Assembly (NCBI GenBank): GCA_964035545.1 | Contig: OZ037773.1 | Location: 7,305,251-7,369,250 of the forward strand | Direction: 5' to 3' | DNA from: Bugula neritina | Lineage: Eukaryota; Bryozoa; Gymnolaemata; Cheilostomatida; Bugulidae | Length of the DNA: 64,000 nt | Shown here: one piece after another, positions 22,356-42,800 of the stretch | Position numbering within the stretch: the first letter of the stretch is position 1 | Layout: each line of letters opens with the position of its first letter | Program-made: the position numbers and the translations under genes | The notes under the pieces: model-generated | Told to the model about the DNA's origin: nothing | Databases searched by the model: none | What the model saw: only the letters and a program-made list of their open reading frames with translations

Positions 22356-23714
22356 CTACTCTGAGAATAGCAGTAAACTAGTTGTTGAGTGTTAAAACTG
22401 TGGTGGCACATTGGACATTGGAATGGTGTATTCTTACCGCATGCAGAGGTACAAAAAGAATTATTCATGTTTATTTAAGGCTTCAAGTTTAGATTTAATA
22501 CTAAACTATCAACTGCAGTCTACCAACTGAACATAGGTTTGAAAAAAGAACTTTCAAAGTAAAATTTTTAGCATATTAATAATTTTTGCTCATTTTATAA
22601 AATTTTTGCATGCATTTCAGAGGAGCTTAGTTTAGCTAATATGTGTTTATAAATATACTGAAAGAACTGTGGCTACAAAAATAGGGAGTAGCCGAGGGAG
22701 AAATGATGAGTAATGTTTTGGCAGCTGTGACCTAATTAAAAGCAGCTATACCTGACATGTGTATATTTATATACACTATATAACAACCATTTATTAACCA
22801 TCATACCTATGCTGTTCAACACTAGTATCACTGCACCCTGGTTCATAGTGGCACATTGGTCCAAAGTCCACTGTTCTGAAGGTCCATTGGTTTGAAGGTC
22901 CATTGGTTTGAAAATATTTTCCTAGCAACATGCACACATATGGCAAACCAATTCTAGGGGTTTAGGGTTGAACCTGAAACAGGTACAATACATGTAGGCC
23001 TACACAAGAAAGATAACAGTTTTATTTTATTAAACAACTTCATTAGGACCGATGAACCTTGGACTAATGGGCCTTGGGACTAGTCACCTTATAGCTCTCA
23101 CCTTTGTTCCACATTACAGAATGCTAGATTATTGTAGAGTTAGATCTATTGGAAAATAAGGTTTCATATTAAGGGGAGTCACACCAGACCATGGAAACTC
23201 AATCTACACACTAACTATTGTTCCTTCTATTGTTTGTAAGCTCCTTTGTACACACACAGTAAACAAGTTTTTTGTGTACTTATGTACTTTGTACTAACAA
23301 GTCTGAAATTCAGTACAGTTATAAGTTTTAAACTAATTAGCACATACTTACTGGATTTTTCTGGTACTTTGTGACAAGAAAGCAACCGGATAAGATGTAA
23401 TTACAAGTTCCATTTTATCTGCCACTCACCTGATAACACATTGGCCAATAATAGACTTTGAAATGCTAGCCATTATGTACTGTAAGAAATATTGATTGCC
23501 ATGCATAGCATGTTTATAGAGTGTTAACCCAGCTGACGTAGGCGTGATTATCCAGTATTTATACTCCAGCTCAACTGGGGCAAACCAGATATCTACTAAG
23601 TGTGCAGGTAATAAGCAAGGTGCTTGTAAGGTGCTCTTTAGCTGACAAGATTAGACAAGGTGTTGTAAGGTGCTCTAGTTGACAGTATAGTTTGAGGTTG
23701 GAAATATACACATA

Positions 23715-32157
<8,443 letters not shown>

Positions 32158-33492
32158 TCAGGTTTGGAGTTATATTCCCTTGCGTCCAAGTTGCATTTAT
32201 TTATTTCAATCTGTAGTATCAAAGTTGGTGTGACTTGTAAAACATTGGATCAGCTGTAATAATTATTGTGTGCATTAAGTTTGTGGTGGGAATCTTTTGA
32301 AATATACTGTTAGTTGCTATGAAATATACCAAACATACGTTTTCTACAGTGCCTTACAAGTCATTAAAACTAGTTATACGGGAATTGCTCTTTCTCCTTG
32401 AGTAGATTATCTATGACATCATCAGTTTCAGCCAACATCCCTCCCTTCTGAAGTCCAAACAGCAATAGGTGTACTAAACTACATAGCTTGGTTTTATATT
32501 GTACTTGTTTTAAGACTCTCCCACACATTTTAGGCTATGTATTCCATTATTTAAATGAAGCTCATAGCTCAGTATTTATAACATTTACTTACATTGTTAT
32601 AACCATATTATATGCTGCTTTCAGGGTCAACACTGCTGAAGATGGTCTCCGTTATCAACCAGTAGTTGTCTACTCACGTTACAGCTCTTGAGTACAGACA
32701 GCTGTTAAATTAGCTGAATATTATACTATGATGCTGAACTTCTACTCCTACTTTAGTACAATTTGGTAAAAAATATAAGCCCTCAGGCTGTCATTATCCT
32801 ATTATTCGCAGCAATATTGCTTATATTAAGCAGACTGGTGTGTACGTTGATTTTATTAAATTGCTTATATTAAGCAGGTTTAAATAGCTGATTGGCTTGT
32901 TACTGGCTAAGTGCTGTTTGCTATTTGCTAGTTGCCAGTTACTATTTGTCATTTACTAATTGCTAACTGCTGGTTTCCAGGTGCTATAATTACATAAGTT
33001 TGAAATATATATATAATTTAACTAATTGAGCTTGGAATGTTGATTTACTGTTTTTCTCAGAAATTGAATAAAATTATTTATAAATAATAAACATTTTTAT
33101 TACTTATGATGATACTTTTTTAATTTTGCCTCTCTGAAAATATAAATTCAAAAACAGCAAGTATTTCAGTGAATATAAATGATAAAGCTGTGGTCAGTTA
33201 CCGTACAACAGAAAGAGTATTATAATATAAGATATACCTTAAACATACAGGAAAAGGTTATGCACATAGTATTCTGAAGTCTTGTTATAAAGACTGATCA
33301 TTCAAAGTTGAATCTGTGTTATAGTCTTTGAGCTGGTTGCTATCCTGTAGTCAAAATAGGCATTATGGTATCTGAAAACATGTCATCTTCAGTCACAGAG
33401 CACCTGCTTGCCATTGTCAGCAGTAACTGACACAAGGGCCACTTACCTCTCTCATAATACACACTTAATCTAACTGTCTTCCAACACCACAG
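32158..33492 (+). other. ETNPPL-like 3' UTR and gap before the coiled-coil gene
   Basis: About 1.3 kb. An AATAAA lies at 33067-33072. The missing 5' exon of the coiled-coil gene may be here (an ATG at 33368 is one candidate) but none is convincing. Confidence 0.6.
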
Positions 33493-35725
33493 ACATATAA
33501 GTATCATGCTGCTTACGTAACAGAGCTGTGTGAGTTTGCTGCCGAGTTATACTGCTGCTGCCGAGTCTATCTAGTACTGCTGTCGAAAGAGAGAACTGGT
33601 TTTGATGAAATGTTGTCAATGAAACCCACAGAGTCTGATGAATTACTTGCAGTTAGAATTAATAAGGTAACAACTCCCTTATAGTTGGGATATGTGCATT
33701 CACTTTGGTTACAGGAAAGAAGTCTTATGCTAAAGTCTATTGAGATTAGTAATAATCTATATACTTTGTGTAAGGGGGTAATTTCGAAAGGCTAATGTAA
33801 AACTAAAAGCTGGATTCAAACACCAAGTTGTAGCCTAAACTTTCGATCAATGTCTATCTGCACACGTATACTAAGCAACTGATTGTGCATTGTAGATAGA
33901 ATTATATGTATTTATCTTAATTGTCAGAGGGGTGCACCTAACAAGCCCTGTGATGAAAAGCTTGGAGCTGTAGTACATAATATTACTAGTATAATAGTAA
34001 AATACAAGTACAATTTTATATGCTGGTTTATAAGATGTACTTTATGTGTAGGTTGAAGGTACAGAAATGATTCTGCAGCAAAAAGAAGAAGACTGCCAGA
34101 ATAGATACAAAAATCTTTTGGAGTTTGACGAGGTGAAAATTACCTACAATACTATAAGTTACTATAATACCTACAATACTGTAAGTTATTATAATACCTA
34201 CAATACTGTAAGTTACTATACTACCACCTACAATACTATAAGTTACTATAATACCTACAATACTGTAAGTTACTATACTACCACCTACAAAACTGTAAGT
34301 TACTATATTACCTACAATACTATAAGTTACTATAATACCTACAATACTATAAGTTACTATAATAGCTACAATACTATAAGTTACTATAATAGCCTACCTA
34401 CAATACTATAAGTTATTATAATACCTACAATACTAAAAGTTAATTTACTGTTTGCTACACAATAATCATATCCTAACATTTTCACAAAGCACCTGCTTTT
34501 ATTCACCCAGAGTTCCAAGTAATACATTACAGTCCTGTATTGAGGTATAATCATGTATTATTTTGACTAAGTAGTAATAATTTACCAGCTTTCCATAGTG
34601 CAAGCTTGGCCTATAGACATTTTCTTCCTATATACAGAAGATATAGCTTATTCCAGTCATCATCACTAAATGAAACACCAACACTTCACCGTGAGAGTAG
34701 AGATTTCAGATACATCCTGTGAGTAAGTAAGCTCAAACAGGTTATAGAATTCAGATTAGACCTTTACATGTTTCTTCCAGGCTCTTCGTTTACTTCAAGC
34801 TGAGTTGAGGAAAAAGGAGACAGTTTTAGATGTGAGAGAGGAGCTAATAGAGTTCATAGAGGAAGGCCACCATCCTTACGAAGCACTGCTGAAAAGGTCA
34901 GTATAAGTTGTTCTCACAACTTCTTGAAAGTGAGGCTACAATACTCCTTTTAGGTGCAGTATAAAGAAGATAGCTTGAGCTCTTAAATTCTTTTGGTAAA
35001 TGTTGGTTTGGGGCGTGGGTTGAAATTTCTCATGTTAATATATATTTTGCATTACAACATAAATGGCTATAAAGAACAGAAATGTTTTAGCCTAATTTCC
35101 TAGTCCTAATAATGCTTTATATACTTTGAGGCGTTACAAGAACCACCCATAATGTTACAGCCACCTCAGTGAGCAGAAAGTAAAGAAACTGACTCTTGAT
35201 ATGAGCAGAGTGCAGCAAAAGCTGGCCCAAGCATATCAACAGCTACTAGAAAAAGACAGAGAAATAATCCACCTGAAAGAAGAGGTGACAACTCTTCATA
35301 ATAAGATTGTAATGAGCTACTGTATATAACAAAAATAGGCCTGTACACCATATACACAGTAGCATCTTATAGTTTATTCCTATTAAATGTAGTATAATCA
35401 TTTTATATTTTGTTTTAAGATTGCCAAAGTAGAAATAACTCGAACCAACGTCAACTCTTCAAGGAAGGAAAAGAAGTCAAACGTGGAAAAAGTCAACATG
35501 AAGAAGTTTCAAGATTCTCCGGCACAAACACCCAAGGATGTAGCTTTCCAAAGGAGACACACGACTATTATTTTGGAAGGTGTTCAAACACAAACTGCAG
35601 ATCATGTGATGTCTAACAAGAATGCCCCCAGAGATAAAGTTGTCAAGAGAAGACAATCCTTTCCGCTTACTAAAACAGATAAAACTACGTCAAACTACGA
35701 CAGTAAAGTCTGTATGATACAGTAG
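33493..35725 (+). CDS. Unrecognised coiled-coil protein with C-terminal CaaX motif (start uncertain)
   Basis: I do not recognise this gene. Five exons chain in phase: 33493-33666, 34052-34132, 34781-34896, 35161-35284, 35420-35725, giving 266 residues and a stop. The first has an acceptor-like left boundary (caccacag), so an upstream 5' exon probably exists; Met codons inside it (DEMLSMK) are an alternative start. The exons at 34781 and 35161 encode charged heptad-like helices typical of coiled coils (LRLLQAELRKKETVL, ELIEFIEEGHHPYEALLK, VQQKLAQAYQQLLEKDREII). The last exon is Lys/Ser-rich and probably disordered. The last four residues are CMIQ, which fits a CaaX prenylation signal, with Gln usually favouring farnesylation. 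If real, the protein would be membrane-tethered. A start exon at 33368 (MVSENMSS) was considered but needs a poor donor. The gene lies between the 3' ends of the ETNPPL-like and E-protein genes. Confidence 0.72.
34138..34437. repeat. About 26-bp minisatellite after a coiled-coil gene donor
   Basis: Eleven or so copies of tacctacaatactataagtt-actata begin within 10 bp of the donor of the exon at 34052-34132. Confidence 0.92.
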
Positions 35726-36878
35726 AGCAGCTGATCACCAATACTTGACTAACTGATGTAGTCCTCTACATTGCAAAAACATATTGTTTGCAGTAATAGT
35801 TGGAATTTATATTAAATATACAGTTTATAAAGTTAAACTGACATCTATATCCACCTAAGCTGATTAGTTTTGAGCACCAAGTTGTGATGCAGAATGAGAG
35901 CTCCAGAATTATTTAACAGGGAATTATAAGAAATGGTGTCAAAAGCATGGAAGGAGTTTTATCTAGAGATATCTTTTACTTTATAGTTTGAATCTTCAAG
36001 TGCTATCAGCATTATCTGATGAGCCAATAACTATCAAGTTAAAGGAAGAATAACTCAACGCACACAAGTATACCAGTAAATCTAGCCGCTGCAAGTAGGT
36101 TGTTATCAAGATACAATCAGATTACAAAAGAAAAACACTTTTAACAAACACCAAGAAGCTGTTTTGGTATATTATTATTGATAGTAAAAGATCTTTATTT
36201 ATTTAAAATCTTAATAGCAAATAAAAAATTGGAATTTTGATACTAAATAAGTTGCCTAATGTTTGCATACATATAAGCTTCGGCACCCAATTCATAAGTA
36301 GCTTTAACAACGAGTTGCATAATGTTAAGAGTTTTCCAAGACTGTACATTGAGTTGCTGCATGCTCATGAATTCTACATGCTAATTTCCAGTAAATATTT
36401 AAAAAACAGTAACTACATTTAGATACAAAACGGCAGTCGTGCACATGCAGGTAGAAAACTTACAAATTTGTTCCGTACGCTAGATAAATATGTATAATAA
36501 AATTAAGTATCAAGAGAAAGCAACTTCTCGTTGGCTACCTTTTTAGATTTGCAAGTAAAACATGAATGAAAGGGTCTGCAAAAGCAGAAAGAAAAACTCT
36601 TTGGTGTAATAATTGAGAATGCTATATACAGATAAAATTGCGTATCGTCAGGGGGCAGGCAACTTCGCTTTCGGGCAGATGTGAAATCAGTAAACCACAA
36701 ACATGCAAATCGGTGAATCAGCTACAGCACACTGGCCAAGCTCCTAGGTAATAGAAAGTTGTTTTGAGATTATAATTCAGTCAACTCCAACACGGAAGAC
36801 GATTCGAGAAGAAACCACGACATCACGTCACTACTGAACCCAACAAGTCCCTAGCACCACACAAGGCTCGTGGTTGGT
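35726..36878. other. Convergent 3' region of the coiled-coil and E-protein genes
   Basis: About 1.15 kb between two stop codons facing each other. A plus-strand AATAAA (36220-36225) and a minus-strand AATAAA (36194-36199) lie about 20 bp apart, so the 3' UTRs of the two genes probably meet or overlap slightly. Confidence 0.55.
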
Positions 36879-39800
36879 TCAAATCATAGGCCCGCCCCCG
36901 CCTTTGGGTATGGTGACGTTGGGGGGTACCATGTTCTCACTGGAGCGGCGGTGAGGGGGAATCATGGGATTGCCGTAGTAATCCGTCAGCTGCACATTGG
37001 GTGGGGCGTTTGAAGTAGGCACCCCGTAGGCTATTGTAGACCTACTCCCTGGTATAGGAGTGCCATTTGCCCGCAGTGTAGACATACCAGACCCTCCACC
37101 TGCCAGACACAAAACATATACACTTGTACAACCAATCACTTGTAAGGACCACAGTCTATTACTACACAGAGCCTAGAGTAGGAGCATCAGCCTGTAAACT
37201 CACCTTCTGAGCTCGACCCATCTCCTTTCTCTTCCTCACGGCGCTTCAGACAGGCTGATTTAGGATTTAGGTTTCTTTCTGAAATGACAATTGCACTAAT
37301 CTTAACATACGCTTGTGATGTTTATATTAAAACATATCAACAGTTTACCACTATATAAAATAGTATTATATAAAATACATTACTATAATATATAATACTA
37401 TATATGCAGTGCTTATATACAAGCTTACACTGTCACATAGCATATAAATAAATGGTAACAAATCTACAACAGACACTGATTATAGCAACTGATTTTCGGC
37501 TCACAAGTGTTTTCTTCTGTGAAACTCTCAACACTGAAATTGTCTCCCCAAATTTAGAAGCTAATAAATTGTAACTCAAGCCTACATCACAGATTAATCA
37601 GTTCTAGACAGACAGACAAACAGACAGACATAGCTTACCCCGAACATTCTTCTCAAGATTCTGGATTATAGACACGGCTTGCTGCAAAACATTGAGCTTA
37701 GTTTGAGGTTTATCAGTTTGAAGGTGGGACTGACACATGCGCCCCAATTCTTTGAATGCCTCATTGATGTCTCTCACTCTAATTCTTTCTCTAGCATTGT
37801 TTGCCTGTCGTCTTTGCTTCTCTCGCTCTACTTTCTGCTCGGGAGTTTCGTCTTCTAAATCTTCACCACTGAAAAACAAAATAATGTAACCTTGATTTTA
37901 AGTCTTTCTTGAATTTCAAATTAGTTACAGAGAGTTGTCTACTCAATATATTATAGGAAAACTTTCAGCATCCTAAATTGGGGCAGATCCATGAAAACTA
38001 GTAACTGCCATTTGTGTAGCAGCTACGAGAGTTTTAAAAGTAAAAATGTCAAAACATTCTATTTGCATAAGATCTAGTTGACTAGATATATAACACAAGT
38101 AGCCATCTCAGTCGGTAAGTGGAGAGTTGGTAACTGTAAGAGACCTACCCTATTTCCGACGAAGTAGGAGACTCGGGACTTTGGTATCGTGCTCTCTTTG
38201 CTGACTTAGACGAGACAGAATCAGGAGGAGATAACACTTCTTCTTCGACTGACTTTGCTGCGTCCAATTTGTGCTTTTTTGATTTAGACTTTGGTTCTTG
38301 GGATTTACTAGAACTGGAGGGAGTTTCTGCTGGAAACTGAGGCATATTCTGTAAAATTAATTAGTTCTGATGTGCAACCAGGTTGCATAGACTCACTGGA
38401 AAAGGAAAATAGTCTGAAAAAGATATAGCAAGCTAATCTTCAGGACAAAAGTTTAAATAAAAATAGTCTATAAAGTACATGCAGTATAGCATCAGCTTAG
38501 CTGCATTCCAATTCAATTGTCCAGCACTGGCACTCATTTTTAACACAAGTGTTGCAAAACTGAAAGAGTATGGTGAGTGCTTTACATGCCAACATATTAA
38601 TGATAGTGTACGCTATTTTCCGAAAAGACAACTCCAGCTCTAACTGGTACGCAGGTAAATTAGGTTCAGGATGTAACCTACATCCTGGGAGTATGGTAAC
38701 CTACCATTGAGGCATTTGTATGCATATTGCCAGGCAAATGAGATTTCTGTGTGTGGATTTTATTTGAGCTATTAGGGGGCGAAGGAAGATGGGCGGAGCT
38801 ACCAGGGTAAACATTAGCATGGCCTTCGAGCACACGTAAAGCATCGTCTAAGTTAGAATCTGGGGTAGGCAAGGCATGCTGCAAGCATACATTGAAAAGC
38901 TGCAGGTAAAGCTACTATGTAAAAGGCAGGAAGTGATGAAAACAACAAAGTGGACAACTCCGAACCAGAATAAAGGTTTAGTGTGTGTCACTACAAGTGC
39001 TTTTGGTTACTAGCAAAGACGTCAAGTATCCGTTACTTGGTGGTCTTGGAAAATCATCTTTTTTTCAAAACAAATAAAACAAAAGTTATTGAAAAAGATC
39101 TCATCAAGGGTAGCCAAAAGCACATGTGGAGACAATCTAATAAGACAATAGCATAACAAACATCTACCAAAAGTATATGAAGCAAGCAATACAAGTCTAC
39201 ACCTAACAGTACACACTAAACACACACACAACAGCACATGGGGAGCTGACTATTATACATTATATTATATTATAGTTCCTGCACCCAAATTTTGAGCCTT
39301 TCAAGTATTGAAGGTGATTTCATGTTGTGAACATGCAAGCAAGCAATGAAAAGTTTGAAGAAGAATGGGCATCACAAAATTTAAACAGTGAAAACTTTTT
39401 AGCAACGACATTTTGTCTCTTGCAAAGTTTGTGTGTCCAAAACTTGTTTCCTCTGATAATCTAAACAGGTAACACATATGCATACTCCAGCCAATCAGAG
39501 GGTTTCTGACAGTACTCTAGCCATTCAGAGTGTTCCTGACAGTCACACATTGAGTTTACAACATGACTGGTTCGTTGAAAACCTGCTTAGTTCTAGTGTG
39601 ACCCAACCATAAACCTGCACAGCTAGCCACCCACCACTATAACCAAATGGACAGACAGACACCGTGCGGCTACCTACCATGCCTTTGTCATATGGTGGAG
39701 ACTGGGAGGAGGATACAGGAGTTGAAGGGAGATAACCTCCACGACTAGAGTCGGGGTACATCTACAAAACAAGTTAAGGATGTGTCAATATGTTCTACAA

Positions 39801-42800
39801 ACGCTGCTTCATCGCAATGTTTTGGCAGATGCCTTTTCTGCCCTCAAGTAAGAATTGAGAATTTGATAAATTCAAGGATTGAACCTGAAGCAATAATTTA
39901 TTTAGAAGACATCAAAAATAATTCTGTATTTTGGCCTACATACGCATATAGATACACAAAGTTACAAGTAAAAGGGACAAAAGCAATGAAACTAGAAAAC
40001 TAGAAATGTACAACTGCCGCTCTAGAAATGTACAACTGTAGCTCTAGAAACTACAACTGCAGCTTGCTTCCCATGTAGAAAGCATTCACATTTATAACAA
40101 TGCTAGACTGCTGTCAAACCTGAAGATAAATTACTCAAAATACCTCATCAGTTGCCAGTAGATTATATTTTTAGATGAAATAAGATCTACAAATTGTCAA
40201 CTAGTGAATAGAAAGAAAAACACATGACAAGGAAAGTATGTTTTGATAACAAACTTGAGCCAATGATGTCAAATATTTATCAACTAGCAAACTTGAAGTA
40301 GATTGAGAAATGGACTAACTTAGTTTCTGGAGCTGTTGGATAGACCAGAGTCTTTACCCTGCAGTGAGGGGAGGTGCCCACACGGAGGGGTAGGTGCCCT
40401 ATATATTGAGAAAGTAGCAGATTTCTACCCCTCAACCTATTCCCAACTGGGAGAACTCTGATATCATTTAGCCATCATGAGAATTTGATGACACAGAATA
40501 AAGATCTCTATCTCATCCCAGCACCGAGAGTGAATGAGGAAATTTTTGTAAGAATAAGTTTGACTAGCCATAGTGAACATGGGGTTTAACTCAATGCCAA
40601 AGGTGACTTAACATACTATTGCTAGTTCAACAATGCTTCAGTATGAACTGTAGAGAGTACACTTTAATGGAGCATCAATGAGTGATGGAAGTATCAGATG
40701 AACATATAATATCTGGCAAACCTCTTGACTTGCACTAAATTGAAGCAAAAAATGCCGAGATATGAGTGAGAACTGGCGTTTAATGGACATAAAAAGGAGG
40801 AGCCGAGGTCAAAGGGGCAATCAAAGGGCAAACACCTACTACCAACGAAGATATCACTGAAACACCATGGCTTTGATGAAAGCATTATCATTTTATCTTA
40901 ATTTTATTGCCTAATTATTTTTATGTATAACAAATTTAGACTTCAAAGCCTACTGTTTGCTGCAAATCTCTTATTGGCATCTTTCCCACTGGATAATTAC
41001 AAAATTAAATTTATTCGGTAAACAAAATTTTAATTTAGCCATTCACAAAAAGTAAAGATTTATGACTACCCTTCTATACTAATACTAAATCTAGCCCATT
41101 GCCATTGCTGGAGAGCTAGACTACTATTAGCAATAGACTAGCAAGCTGATGAGACAACTCCCATAATACACTCAGTACTGAAAAATCCTACAAATCACTA
41201 TTTTCTAGAAGCTTCTGCAGTGTGAATGCACCAATATGAGACTAAGACCGCCTCAGTTCTCGAACGCACCAGAGACTGCAGGGTGGGTGCATGTGCAACT
41301 GTCACCATAAAACTGGGCTATTGTGGACAGAGAAAGCTAACGTCTGCTTACAGAGGAAGACATTGTTTTGCCGAGAGTTTCCGTGGGAGACGTGACTTGC
41401 GGACATCTGCTCGCTGCCGGCAGCACGGCGCTGCCATTGTGTTTAGTGGAAGAGACCTCTGGTGGGGTAGACTCGCTGGACTGACTGCTCTGTCGTCTAG
41501 GGTAGCTAGGAGGGTGGTTAGTAGGTGTGTGTGAGTTAGCCTGTGAACAGTGCTGTGGAATGACGGGGTGTGCTTGTGCAGTTTGCATGTATACCTGTAA
41601 CAAGACAGGGGAGATGAATGCGTGCCCGTGGGTTATCTAGCCAGTATTCAAACAGCACACAATTTAGCTTAGCAAATTAGCATATAGTGTGACCTAGTAA
41701 AGGTATTGCAAGTCCTGTAACCACTTGCATACAGTTTCTACAAGTTTTCTATGCTAAGGGAAGACAAATTCTAACTGAGATATTACTTAAATTACATCTA
41801 GTATTTTGACAATGAGTCAGTAAGGTTTAAAAACTGAAAGAAGGTACTGACAACCTAGATTTCTCAAAAGAATGACTGCTGCTATGAAATAACTAGTACT
41901 AGTATTCACATTCAAATATAAATATAATGACTAATAAGTAACCATCCACAACTGATGGCTTATAATTATAACAACGAATTACACTATTAGAAGTGATATA
42001 GCAGCTTTAGGTGGGGTTAAAGTTTAATGCTTGTGCCTTCGAGTTAGACTACACCACAGTTGGCAGTTGCTGAATGAAAAAGTTCAGCTCTGGACATAGA
42101 GAACTATAGAAGCAAACACTAGCAACCACTTGCTCACACATGCTAAGGAACAACAATGACACCAGTGCCCTCTATGGCTGGTAGGCAGACTATTACAAAG
42201 TTATTGCCAAACATACAAACAATCAAATATTGCAGAAGAGTAAAGAGAGATAGCGCTGCAGCACCTACCATTTGCGGTATATGAGCTTGAGGTGGAGCTG
42301 TGTTGGCAGGTGGTTGCATGTAGTTCTGTGGTGCATATGGACTCCGGATTAAGGGAGGTGGTTGACATGGATATACACTCCCATCTGCAGACATAGAATG
42401 AGAAATTGATGATCATATTGTTAATAAACAAACGGTAACACTTGAGCAAGCATTGATTCAGATTAGCATGTAACAAGCTGTGTTGCTTCAAGCTTCTTTT
42501 CTAGTAGCCATTTTAAACTTTAAATAAAAATTCCCTACTCTACCTTCAAGCAAGTACGTAAACAGCATTTGGCATCATGAGTCAGCTTTTAGTGAAAAGG
42601 AAGTTTTTGCCAAACAACTTAAGAGACAAGTAGTATTGTTTATCAAAATTTAGTCTGTGGATGCAATAACTCTATCTACTCACGAGCTGCATAGTATGGT
42701 GTGGGTAAGGATTCAGCCGTCCCATGAGCATTATATTGGTGATAGGATTGGTACCCAGGCTACAAAGGAAAATCAAGATGAAACAACTCCTTGAGTAAAG

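Larger units (their letters stand above)
21531..23714. other. CTDP1 3' UTR and intergenic region
   Basis: About 2.2 kb with no supportable coding exon. It holds the CTDP1 3' end, one MITE copy (22209-22355), a short ggtccattggtttgaa duplication near 22880-22910, and the unseen promoter of the ETNPPL-like gene. Confidence 0.65.

Noticed and set aside
22840-23090. Possible MITE with ggtccattggttt ends
   Set aside because: Only partial inverted similarity; likely a short local duplication.
32488-32691. Open frame after the ETNPPL-like stop, possible alternative last exon
   Set aside because: No similarity to family C-termini, and the conserved end is already complete at 32157.
41226-41534. 102-codon plus-strand open frame, Arg-rich
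   Set aside because: Antisense shadow of the E-protein exon at 41352-41594.
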